The translations under genes were made by a program, and so were the position numbers. From Artemisia argyi (Eukaryota; Streptophyta; Magnoliopsida; Asterales; Asteraceae), in assembly GCA_030686995.1 (NCBI GenBank), contig CM060709.1, positions 16,831,360 through 16,895,359 on the forward strand: a DNA stretch of 64,000 bases, given 5' to 3'. Below, one piece after another: positions 35,754 to 45,282 of the stretch. Under the pieces are notes generated by a model that saw nothing but the letters and a program-made list of their open reading frames with translations, ran no database searches and was not told the DNA's origin. Each line of letters opens with the position of its first letter. Within the stretch, counting starts at the first letter, position 1.

Positions 35754-35852
35754 CATACCACGCAATAAGTGGATCAACATATACCCTTCCTGGTGGTGAC
35801 ATAAATTTTCCACCGTGGGTGACTTTTAGAGTGAAGTAGTTATGGTTTGATT
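35754..35852 (-). pseudogene. N-terminal exon fragment of MULE-1 transposase, upstream of the gypsy insertion
   Basis: On minus, an acceptor-like CTACACAG (ending 35853) is followed by an open frame: YFTLKVTHGGKF, then RVYVDPLIAWY. It joins the 18310 segment once the gypsy element and one CATAC are removed, keeping frame (..AWY-D-CVDYD..). The same domain in MULE-2 reads SLEIHHGGYFTKSPKRVYND, supporting the assignment. Confidence 0.82.
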
Positions 35853-35862
35853 CTGTGTAGAA

Positions 35863-36013
35863 CAGTGTTGCAAAAATCGGCTGAGGCGGCCGATTAATCG
35901 GCGATTAATCGGCCTCGGCCCTGGAACTTGTAGGAAATTACAAGGTAATTGGCCAAAAATCGCAACTCGGCCCCCGACCGCCTCGGGACCGATTCACGAT
36001 TTTCGCAACATTG
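35863..36013. mobile_element. hAT-type MITE, 151 bp
   Basis: Ends CAGTGTTGC and GCAACATTG (imperfect TIRs) with an 8-bp TSD GTGTAGAA at 35855-35862 and 36014-36021. G+C-rich interior with CGGCC/CCGATT inverted motifs. It lies in the MULE-1 transposase intron, about 10 bp from the acceptor. Confidence 0.85.
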
Positions 36014-36021
36014 GTGTAGAA

Positions 36022-36351
36022 ACAATAAACATCAACACACACACTAACAACATGAAAAAATCATCTTAATGTATAATCTATGCTTCTATTCGTACGGTTC
36101 ATTTCAATCGCATATAACTGTAGCTAAAAAAATCGATACAATTAACAATGCCCAATAAATACCGTATAGTTGATGAAGATTACGGATCGGGGAAGATCGT
36201 TCGCGGTTTTTCCCAAAAAAAAGGCCATCTTCTTCAATTTTTACTGGTTCGGAAATCATAATTGGAAACTTTAGGGCAAAAAATGCAATTGACTTTGGGT
36301 AGTTGAGCTAAGAAGCTGGTGTTTTTGCTAGGTGGGTCTAATATTGGTTTA
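36022..36351. other. MULE-1 5' region of transposase
   Basis: Promoter and first-exon region of the minus-strand transposase. An ATG on minus near 36258 (MISEPVKIEED...) is a possible start, but no splice path could be confirmed. Confidence 0.35.
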
Positions 36352-36540
36352 GGCGGGAACCGTGAAATGACAATACTACCCTCAGTGACATGGCACTTAA
36401 CGGGAAAACTAACGGAAAATGCCTCTCAGTGGTTTTTTTGCAAATTTGCGTAACGTTATTGGCTTTTTTGTGTGACTTTTTATCTCGGTCCCATTTTTGC
36501 GATTTCGTGATAGTTTAGAGACCATTTTTGCATTTTACCC
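36352..36540 (-). repeat. MULE-1 right terminal inverted repeat
   Basis: Reverse complement of 15232-15420; followed by TSD AAATATTTA. Confidence 0.92.
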
Positions 36541-36599
36541 AAATATTTAATTAGACTTTTAATAAAATATAGATGGGCACATTGATATAAAAAGAGTTA

Positions 36600-37082
36600 G
36601 GATGTGTTTGTTTTTCAAAAAAAATGTCTTACTAGCCTCTTTGGGTGTGTTTGTTTTTTTTTTAAAAATCTTACTAGCCCTCTTACTCTCTCTTACTCTT
36701 ACCAGTAAGAGGTGGGCAGACGTTTTGCTTGTTTGTTTTCTTCTTTTAAGTCAGACCCAGTTAGACATATAACATCTTACTCAGTAAGAGGTGGGGGACT
36801 TGTCTTACTGCCTCTTACTAGATAAGAGAGATTGAAGACTCATGTTAATATAATATATTTGATGGTTTATTAACTATGTTATATTTATGATAAAAAGTTT
36901 TATTTCATATTTACACAAGTTACTTAAATAAATTGCAGAAACGAGCACTTAAATTATTCGGACAATTATACAAAAACAAACAAGATTATTTCGTTTAGAT
37001 TTAGACGTTCTAGCCACCTCTTACTAGTAAGATGTGGTAGTCATATTCAGACCTAAAACATCTAAATGAAACAAACACACCC
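36600..37082. mobile_element. Tourist-like MITE (PIF/Harbinger type), 483 bp
   Basis: Terminal GGATGTGTTTGTTT and AAACAAACACACCC with TTA on both sides (36597-36599, 37083-37085). The paralogous flank at about 44895 reads GACTTAGTTGTGATTAGG with one TTA and no insert, an empty site. The interior has repeated TCTTACTAG/CTAGTAAGA motifs and no coding frame. Confidence 0.8.
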
Positions 37083-37380
37083 TTAGTTGTAATTAGGCTC
37101 TTTGTTTCTCGGTAATGTGTACATTTAGGAGGGACCAAAAAAGGGTAAGAAAGGGTCTCGAAATTAACATTGTGAGACCGCGTATATATTAGCCAAAAAA
37201 AGCTCATCCTGGTAACTTATACACGAAAAACATCATCCGCGTACCATTTAAGACTTGGGAGATATATACTTCATACATGTTTCCATTATTTAGATAGCAC
37301 GTACATTTTTTCCTAAAGATAATTACCATAATTTTAATTTTATTGGATCATTAACATAAAATAAAACCCATAATCAATCC

Positions 37381-37387
37381 TATAAAA
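37381..37387 (+). promoter_or_regulatory. TATA box, F-box copy 1
   Basis: TATAAAA 60 bp before the ATG at 37444. The same sequence is at 45220 before copy 2. Confidence 0.6.
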
Positions 37388-38967
37388 CCTACCACACATC
37401 CTCAGTCTAGTTCGACATCCCTTTCCCTCAAAATTAAATTTCAATGGCGGCTTTAACAATCAAAGATAAGAATTGGAGCCCACCTTCAGGTAACTTAAAT
37501 TATTTGGCTCATAATAATAGGTTGAATTTATCATCATGATATTTATTAATTTTTGGGTGAGTTTTAGTCGTGAATGATGATCATATATGTTTATGTTGTT
37601 CATGACTACTCTCTTTTAATTTTTTATCTATCACCAAGGTCAGAATAGTGTATTTATGTTTATATTGTATCTTCCTATTGGTGTCGGGTTATGCTTATCT
37701 AGTTATGTGTTCATACTTTGTGTGACATGTCACATTGTCAATATTGGGTTAGAAACATGTAGGGATCTCTGCTTTTTGAATCTGATGATTGGAATGTTTA
37801 TTTACATTAATATTCATTAAATTATGATGCTATGTATGTCACAATTCTAACTATAGCGACTATTCATTCCTTTTAACAGTGTTTGATCCGGAAACCTTGT
37901 ACACATACAAGAACAAAATGGTGGTTTCTCTTCCACAAGACGTAATATTGTTTCAGATAATAACACGGGTTCCAACAAAATCTGTAGTCCGTTTGAAGAG
38001 TGTTTCCAAACAATGGAACTCGTTCCTAATGTCAGATAGGTTCAGACAGATGCACAGCCACAACCTTCTAAAAGGCCCCCATCTTGAAGACCACAACATT
38101 TTCTTTTTTTCTGAAAAACCAGAAGCGTTGTTGTTCACCATCGACTGTGAATCAATGCCTAATAAGGCTCCCCGCCGGTGCCTTTTACCACAACTCGAAG
38201 CGAGTCCTCCTGAATATATGTGTATACAAAGAAATATACGTATACTAACATCTTTTCATGGGCTGGTATGTTTAGGTATATTAACGGATGATCGTCAATA
38301 CTCTGATATTATTTTGTGGAATCCTTTGACAACTGAGTATAAGATGTTGTCTAAACCATCCAATCCTGATCACATGGAATGCTACAAATATCGTGGAAGA
38401 GGATACGGATTGTATTACAGCTCTTGTGAAGACGATTACAAGCTTCTAGTCATAACTGAGTCCAGCAATGTTTACATATACTCTTTGAAATCTGACTCAT
38501 GGAGAAAGTTAAACAAGAAGGCCCCCATTCAAAAAGCACCTTGGAGACGAGGTTTTTGCTTGAGCAAAAATATCTATTTTGTGGCTCCCAACATAAATCT
38601 AGGCTCGATTAGGTTTGACACAACAGCTGAGAGGTTCCATAAGATAAAAACTCCCACTGAGTATAATAATAGATATTATCCACACTGCTCCACCATTACT
38701 GTTCACAGAGAGACCATTCATTTATGTGTCATGTACAACATTTTTCGACGAACTGGTTTCTTGAACACCTGTATCGAGCTGTGGAAGTTTAATGCAGATG
38801 GAGATATCTGGAGTAAGGTGGAAACCTATCAGCTCATGCACAACGATGATATTAGCAATTTTTCTCCATTGCACTTAATGGCTCATGTGGGATCACAGGC
38901 ACAAGAGCCATGGAGGAGGTCGTATTTTTCAAGTAGATCTCAAGAAGAAAAAGTATAATAAAGAAAA

Positions 38968-39101
38968 GAGGTAACTACATTTTTGGTCCTTGTGGTTGTA
39001 CCAATATTTCACTTTTGGTCCAAAATTCAAAAAATCTTTGATTTTAGTCCAAAAGTACACCTGGCTTCCAATTTTGGTCCAAAAGTTAACCATTCCGTCA
39101 A
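38968..39101 (+). repeat. MULE-2 left TIR
   Basis: Matches 42985-43118 in reverse complement; includes repeated TTTTGGTCCAAAA-type motifs. Confidence 0.93.
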
Positions 39102-39388
39102 AACGTTGTGTCATGTGAGAAACACGTGAGTTATTCATTAGATAACAAGGGTATGTTGGTTATTTTACGTTTCCCGCTAATTGGAAGTGGTGTATTACCC
39201 TAAAACGACTGATTTCACATCTCATCCTCATATTTGTCACGATCCAAATTCTCACCCAAAAAAACCCCTAATCGAGAAGAACCCTAAATGTTGCTTTGTC
39301 AATGGGTATTGAGACCTGTTGGTCGTACCTTTGATCCATACAAAGTCTACAGTAAGTTAATTATGTTTATGTAATTTAGGGTTTATGG

Positions 39389-40876
39389 TTGTATTTGGGG
39401 TTTAATGGTTTGTACAAATTTGTCAATGTTGGGAGTTTTAAATCATCAATTTTTGTTGCAACAGGTCAATTTCCAACAATTTTCTCCCTAGAAATACACC
39501 ATGGTGGTTACTTTACCAAGTCACCCAAGCGTGTCTACAATGATGGAAAGGTAAGTTGGTTTGATCAAATTGATGCAGATGGGTTTTCAATTGTTGAAGT
39601 AAAAAGTATGTTAGCAGGCTTAGGTTATGTGAATCCAAAGATGCAATATTGCTATAAAATTCCAAATGGCAATTTAGATAGTGGTCTTTATATGTTATAC
39701 AATGACAGTGATGTTTTGGGGTTGATAAAGCATGTTGATAAGTTTAAACTCATTGAGTTGTATGTTATGCACCCTGTTGACCTTCCTAAAATACCTGAAC
39801 CAAATGAGGTCCCTAACTTAGAAGATGACTTTGATCCATTCTTTTGTGACCTAGACCCTGAAAATGGAGAGTCAAGTGCTAGGCCTAAGCAAACTGACCC
39901 AAATGATAGTAAACAGAGTGATGGAAATGAGGAGAGTTCTGATAGTTATGATAGTGATGACAGTGAAGACATTGATTTTGATATGGATGGGGAAAATAGT
40001 ATTGGTGATTTTGAGGTTGATATGGAAGATTTTAGGAAGCACACTGATGCTAATGTTGAGTGGGTAGGATGTAATGAGGCCCAAGATGAAACAGTTGAAG
40101 AAAATGAACCATGTTTAGAAGAAGAAGACTTGGAAGCTTTTGGAAGTGGCACTGATTCAGATGATCCAGAGTGTAACAGGAAAAGAGCATTAAAAAAGTT
40201 AGCAAATCAACACAAACCTGTAGATGGGAAGTTCTATAGTGACAACTTTTTTGTTGGGCAAACTTTTGGTAACAAAGGTTTGATAAAGGAGATGGTTTCA
40301 AGAATTGCAGTTGAAGCAAGAAGGGATATATACTTGAAAAAGAATGATAAAACCAGGGTAAGAGCAGAGTGTAGAGGGATTGTACCTGTTTTTAGTGAAT
40401 CTGAGTTTGGGCCTAGTGGGCCAACTGGATCACAGGTTAAGAAGCCCAAGATGGTTAATAAAAAAACACACCATGTGATAGGCCTAGTGGATCACATATT
40501 GAAAACCCTAATGTCAATGTTATAGACAGTCAATCTTGTCCATGGCTGCTACATTGTTCAAAATCAAAGGAAGAAACTTGGTATGTCAAGATATTTGAAG
40601 ATAACCATACTTGTTTACAAACAAGAAATGTGAAAAAGTGTACAGCTAAGTTTCTTTCCAAAGTAGTAGAAGAATCAATAAAACCAAACCCCAAGATACC
40701 TTTAGCTGCTTTGAAAGATCAAATACAAAAGAAATTTGAATTAGGTGTTTCAAGCTCAAAAGTTTTTAGGGCAAAACAAATGGCACAGGATAGGGTTGAA
40801 GGGGATTACATCCAGCAGTATGCTAGGTTAAGAGGTCAAAGATTCAAGCCATCACAAAGAGGAGGAAAAGTGCTGC
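39389..40876 (+). pseudogene. MULE-2 transposase N-terminal half, frameshifted, catalytic core missing
   Basis: An intron acceptor (TTGCAACAG at about 39464) precedes the PB1-like N-terminal domain: SLEIHHGGYFTKSPKRVYND, DGFSIVEVKSML, LDSGLYMLYNDSDVLGL. A long acidic linker (DSDDSEDIDFDMDGENS) leads to the MuDR domain (FFVGQTFGNKGLIKEMVSRI). The frame shifts near 40470. It continues as CPWLLHCSKSKEETWYVKIF and IPLAALKDQIQKKFELGVSS, ending at about 40830. The DDE triad and SWIM finger are absent, replaced by a 28-bp filler (40830-40857). Confidence 0.88.
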
Positions 40877-41018
40877 TGAGATATATGATAACATGGTGAA
40901 AAATGGTCAAAGGCTAAGTAGGCAAGGTAAAAGTATAACTTGCAAAAATTGTGGTCAATCAGGTCATAACAAAAGGTCATGCAAAGGTCAAAGAGGTCAA
41001 AGATTCAAGCCATCACAA
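40830..41018. repeat. 28-bp perfect direct repeat marking the MULE-2 deletion junction
   Basis: AAGAGGTCAAAGATTCAAGC continuing to CATCACAA at 40830-40857 and 40991-41018. The second copy is in its natural place in the C-terminal tail; the first bridges the deletion. Confidence 0.9.
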
Positions 41019-41240
41019 CCATCTTCTAGTGTTAGACAACCTGCAACAAATGTGAACCCATCTCCACCTGTTGTCAACCCATCTGCACCAAATGTGAACC
41101 CATCTCCACCTGTTGTCAACCCATCTCCACCTGTTGTCAACCCATCTGCACCAAATGTGAACCCATCTCCATCTGTTGTTAGGCCATCTGCACCAACAAG
41201 GAGATCACCAAGAAAAAGGACTGCAAATGGTTTTTTTTAA
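40858..41240 (+). pseudogene. MULE-2 transposase C-terminal tail: zinc knuckle and Pro-rich repeats
   Basis: In a third frame: KSAAEIYDNMVKNGQRL, then the CCHC knuckle CKNCGQSGHNKRSC (about 40940-40981). A repetitive tail built of VNPSPPV/VNPSAPN units (about 41050-41185) ends at TAA 41238-41240. It is equivalent to the C-terminal part of the MULE-1 transposase (MVKNGKLSKRGKTVKC). Confidence 0.82.
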
Positions 41241-41676
41241 AGGATTTGTTATGTAAGTCTGTTATGTGTGGCTTTGTTAAGTTAAACAATCTTTTGTAAG
41301 ACTGTTATGTTAGTAAGACTATGTTATGTTATGTAAGACTTGGTAATGTCTATTTGTAAGACTTTGTTATGTTTGACTTGTATTAAGTGTTATGTTACTT
41401 TTGTTAACTGTGTTCATGTTGAAAAATTGGTTATGTTTGACTTTCATAAGTCAAATCTACCAAACCATTATACTAACAAATTTACCAAACCATTATACAG
41501 CTGAAGTACATAATACTAACAAATTGCCATTAAATAAACTGCCATTGCATTAACTTCATAAGTACATTATACAGCTGAAAATTAGGTTCACTTATTATAC
41601 TAGAATGTTGACTTTAAAAAGTCAACATTTTTATTTGTGGTCATGCAAACCATCACAAGTACATTACAGCTGCAAT
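41241..41676. other. MULE-2 intergenic region between convergent genes
   Basis: AT-rich; repeats of GTTATGT(A/T)AGACT and of ACCAAACCATTATAC. Probable 3' UTRs of both convergent genes. Confidence 0.5.
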
Positions 41677-41968
41677 TTAACCCCTTGTCTTTTTTCCTTT
41701 CCCTTTTGAAACATCTATGGCAACTTTGGCAGCAAAAGGCTTGATGCCAAAATATTCACAACTCTTCTTATTTGGCAAACCAAGAACCTGCTCCCTCTGA
41801 TCAAAAAGTTGCTTATAATATTGTTTTGTGGTGACAGAACTGCTACTACCTTGAACCTTCTTTGGCTTGACAGAATTTGATTGTTCTATCTTTGGGAAAT
41901 AATCAACCCATGAGTCTTGTTCTTGTTCTTCACTTTCACTACTTGATATGTCAATGATTTCTACACAG

Positions 41969-42049
<81 letters not shown>

Positions 42050-42105
42050 TATAACAGTATAAAGTTGTGAAGAATACCTTGTTTGATGTTCTTCTTGGAA
42101 CTCAT
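41677..42105 (-). CDS. small two-exon gene inside MULE-2, 103 residues, function unknown
   Basis: On minus: ATG at 42105, exon 1 42105-42078 (MSSKKNIKQ + 1 nt), donor AAG|GTATTC, acceptor CTGTGTAG|AAATC, exon 2 41960-41677 ending GGTTAA. The join keeps frame and gives 103 codons plus stop with no interruption. The protein is hydrophilic: an acidic SSSESEEQEQDSWVDYFPKI segment, QYYKQLFDQREQVLGLPNKK, then CEYFGIKPFAAKVAID and a basic end KGKGKKTRG. The 117-bp intron is mostly a (TAA)n microsatellite. It is convergent to the transposase, the position of mudrB in MuDR, but no similarity to MURB is evident. It is the only clean gene in MULE-2. It could be an element accessory gene or a captured host gene. 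Confidence 0.62.
41969..42047. repeat. (TAA)n microsatellite, about 26 units, in intron
   Basis: Uninterrupted ATA/TAA tract filling most of the intron of the minus-strand gene at 41677-42105. Confidence 0.95.
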
Positions 42106-42984
42106 TCTTTCACTTTACTATGGATATGCAAGTGACAATCTTCAATGCTGTTTATATAGTGCATAAATGTGGAAAAAAACAGTATATAGATTCCATATGC
42201 AAATGTCAATCAAAATGCCTATTTGCAGATGGACCTTTTTGGTACATTTTGGCAACTTCTAGCAGTGCAAGATTCCAATACATGTGACCATTTGCAGAAC
42301 AAGTAAGCATACAAACCAAACAATATATGCATTACAATAGCAACTTCATTTCATTCATTCATTCAAAGTACTTCATTACACAACATTCACTACTACATTT
42401 TGACTGCCATTAAACAAAAGTGACAACTACATATTGACTGCCATTAGGTGTGCAACACAACTAACATCAAACTAAACCCTAACATCATTTGAAAACATAT
42501 AAAATGAGGACAAATACCCAACTAAAAACTAACATCATTTTCAACCTTCTTATTGTTCCACGATTTTCAGCAACAATAGCTTGTGACTCATTCATGTTTC
42601 GTAATAACCCAGGAATGATTTGCACAGCTCGATTACACATTGGTGGATCATACCAATCAATAATCCCATGATTGGAACCCTAATTAAAGCATATTTCAAA
42701 ATTAGGTCAAAATCAAGAAAATATTGGGGAAAATATAAATTCGTTGCTTACCCTTTTAGAACAACAGTAGAAACGTCTTCCTGGATTAAATTGCGTCCAT
42801 GAAGTTTTTATAACCGCTGGTGAGCCACAGATAGGGAAACGAACCATGTTTGGTTTTTTTTTTTGTCTCAGACATTGGGGGAGGTTGGGTGGGTATGTAT
42901 TTATTATAAAAGAAAATAAATTTTATTTGTAAAAAGACACTTATGCCCTCACGTGAATGGCACATGTAAAAGCCAACGGTTATA
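42106..42984. other. MULE-2 promoter side of minus gene
   Basis: Non-coding; TATATAGT-like motif near 42155-42165 about 50 bp upstream of the minus ATG. ATTCATTCATTC at about 42350. Confidence 0.45.
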
Positions 42985-43118
42985 TTGACGGAATGGTTAA
43001 CTTTTGGACCAAAATTGGAAGCCAGGTGTACTTTTGGACTAAAATCAAAGATTTTTTGAATTTTGGACCAAAAGTGAAATATTGGTACAACCACAAGGAC
43101 CAAAAATGTAGTTACCTC
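42985..43118 (-). repeat. MULE-2 right TIR
   Basis: Reverse complement of 38968-39101; followed by TSD TAAAGAAAA. Confidence 0.93.
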
Positions 43119-44155
43119 TAAAGAAAAAGGCGGACACAAGAGCAAAGGCAAAAACAAAAGCAAAGGAAATTGCCATGACGAATACGAATTGAATTATTCT
43201 GACGTTAGAATGGGTGGTTGCCCTCAAGAAGTTAGATACACAGGGACGGTTGTGTCACCTAATCAGTATATGAAGTAGCATCTACGTCTCTTTTAAATTA
43301 CAGTGCTATGTTAACACAATAAGTGATGAACAAAGATCGGTCTTACTAACGCAAGTCATATGGTAGTGATCATAAGTATAATATTAATGAAATGGAACAT
43401 TATCGTTATCACTAAGAATGCATGCATAGTTGGGCTAAATTATCAGTAGGTAAAGATAATCAAACCGGATGTTTTTAATGAATCGTGTAATCACTTTACA
43501 AAATAAACTATTCAACCATATATGTTTGGGTTACACGAATATCTTTTTGGGATAAATCATGTGAGTGTTACTCTCTAGTGAACAGATGTGCCAGCTTATT
43601 TCCTTAATACCACTATTGAGTTAGGTACGTTTAATGACTTAATGGGAGACACTCTGTACCTACAATCCCATTTCCAACAATGACTAATCCCCTAATTGCA
43701 CTAAATTTCCAACATATGTAATTTGGACAACCATTTTACCATGTCAATGTATCGATAAATGTTGTATGCCGTGCTTAACGAAACCGGTTAAAAACATATA
43801 AACCATTGGGGCATTGACCTACTTGCATCACTTCCCCGAGCAGTTGCATTCACTCTTATATCAGAATTGCAATCAATTTAGATGTACTCTTAAAGCACAA
43901 GGTGCAACAACAAGGTTAATCTCTTCATTTGGTCCCCACGGGAGTCACATCACCTTACATCCTCTTCACAACTAAACCCCCCTCACCAACAACTAACCTC
44001 AACTTTCTCATTTAGGGCCCACCACTTACAACTTTATTTTTTTTATTCACTAAAATATAACACAATAAATAATTATAACTGACAAGGCTGACAAAAAGGT
44101 GATGAGCAAGGCTCGTCGTGCAGACGAGTAAGTGACTTTTGGCGAGTTGCAAATA

Positions 44156-44185
44156 GGGGGGGGGGGGGGGGGGGGGGGGGGGGGG
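44156..44185. repeat. poly-G tract, 30 bases
   Basis: Uninterrupted G run between two GGCGAGTTGCAA motifs (about 44140 and 44204). Confidence 0.9.
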
Positions 44186-45219
44186 CGTTGCAACAACTAG
44201 CTTGGCGAGTTGCAACGAGTGTCCAACGTGGAACGGCGAGGTGTGGTAATGAGTTACACCTTGTTGTGCTCTTATAGCAGCATATAACATAAAACAATCA
44301 AACTTTGGTCTTATACTTGCAGTAAAAACAATAATATGAAGTGTTTCTCTTTACAAACGCCACGTACCCCGGGCAAGCAAATTGTACCCAACATTGAGTA
44401 CATCAACTTCATGTGGGCCCAAAAGCTCGAGAAAACCCGGGGATAGTAATCCCACCATGTAATTGACACCAAGTTTCTTACAGGTGGAAACTGTTTAAAA
44501 GTACATCAACTTCATTTGGGTTGTGATTATCTCAAAATGGGCTAACGAAAGGATTAACTTAAAATGTAATCGGAAATCTATCTTTTATGCATACAACCTC
44601 TTAAACCTTGTATTCCGATATTTTCACTGAATGCGTGTGTAGTTTGTTGTTATACATGAATGCATACGTACAAAGCCTTGTAAGGATAAGTCTATTGTTT
44701 TGTGTGTTTGCATGAGAATATAAATCCTATATGTATGTGTTTATTTTTTTATTCAAAATATATTAGTGTTAAATAAACATAAAACAAAAGCACAGTTCCT
44801 AAATATGAAAAGAGTGATAGCTCAATTCCATGAATTTTCTCTTTTTCAATTAATCTAAGTATTCAACTATGAGTAAATACTTAACCACCACCAAATGACT
44901 TAGTTGTGATTAGGCTCCTTGTTTCTCAGTAATGTGTACATTTAGGAGTGACCAAGAAAGGTCGGAAAGGGTCCCGAAATTAACGTTGCGAGACCGCATA
45001 TATATTAGCCAAAAAAAGCTTATCCCGGTAACTTATACAAGTAAAACATCATCCATGTACCGTTTAACTTATACAAGCTTATCCCGGTAACTTAAGACTT
45101 GGGAGATTATATACATGGTACACGTTTCCATTATTTAGATATACAGTACGGAGTATCCTAAATATAATTACCATAATTTTATTGGATCATTAACATAAAA
45201 TAAAACCCATAATCAATCC

Positions 45220-45226
45220 TATAAAA
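45220..45226 (+). promoter_or_regulatory. TATA box, F-box copy 2
   Basis: TATAAAA, 63 bp before the ATG at 45283; conserved with copy 1. Confidence 0.65.
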
Positions 45227-45282
45227 CCTACCACACATCCTCAGTCTAATTCGACTCCTCTTTTCCTCAAAATTGAATTTCA

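Larger units (their letters stand above)
15232..36540 (-). mobile_element. Mutator-like element MULE-1, carrying nested insertions
   Basis: Ends are GGGTAAAATGCAAAAATGGT and its reverse complement. Target duplication AAATATTTA is perfect (15223-15231 and 36541-36549), 9 bp as expected for MULEs. Without the nested gypsy element and one CATAC copy the element is about 3.87 kb. It contains a broken transposase (minus), a GRF zinc-finger ORF (plus) and a hAT-type MITE. The pre-insertion sequence is preserved in the repeat copy at 14317-14343, which reads AAATATTTAATTAGACTTTT without interruption. Confidence 0.93.
36550..37443. other. 5' flank of F-box copy 1
   Basis: Holds a Tourist-like MITE (36600-37082), then about 360 bp shared with the flank of F-box copy 2 (37083-37443 matches about 44900-45282). 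A TATA box lies at 37381. Confidence 0.7.
38968..43118 (+). mobile_element. Mutator-like element MULE-2
   Basis: TIRs of about 134 bp (38968-39101 and 42985-43118), no difference seen by eye, starting GAGGTAACTACATTTTTGGT. TSD TAAAGAAAA is perfect (38959-38967, 43119-43127). F-box copy 2 shows the uninterrupted site. It carries a transposase pseudogene (+) and a small two-exon gene (-). Length 4,151 bp. Confidence 0.95.
37444..43278 (+). pseudogene. F-box protein gene copy 1, broken by MULE-2
   Basis: Exon 1 is 37444-37489 (MAALTIKDKNWSPPS), donor GTAAC; exon 2 starts at 37880 after AACAG. The F-box is at LPQDVILFQIITRVPTKSVV (about residues 33-75), followed by an F-box-associated region (LTSFHGLVCLGI, ILWNPLTTEYKMLSKP). 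F-box proteins link substrates to SCF ubiquitin ligases. Relative to copy 2 the end is altered: a 35-nt stretch replaces 28 nt near 38890, shifting the frame to a TAA at 38956. MULE-2 then separates the last exon part, which resumes at 43119 and ends QYMK with TAG at 43276-43278. A truncated ~374-residue protein may still be made. Confidence 0.85.
43279..45282. other. intergenic between F-box copies 1 and 2
   Basis: Duplicated flank sequence: 43340-43850 resembles 46820-47045, 44460-44820 resembles 49065-49990, and 44900-45282 resembles 37083-37443. Contains a G30 homopolymer (44156-44185) within a GGCGAGTTGC-repeat region. No gene seen. Confidence 0.65.

Noticed and set aside
44012..44297. 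Minus ORFs with poly-proline
   Set aside because: Created by the G30 tract; not conserved in the duplicated flank.
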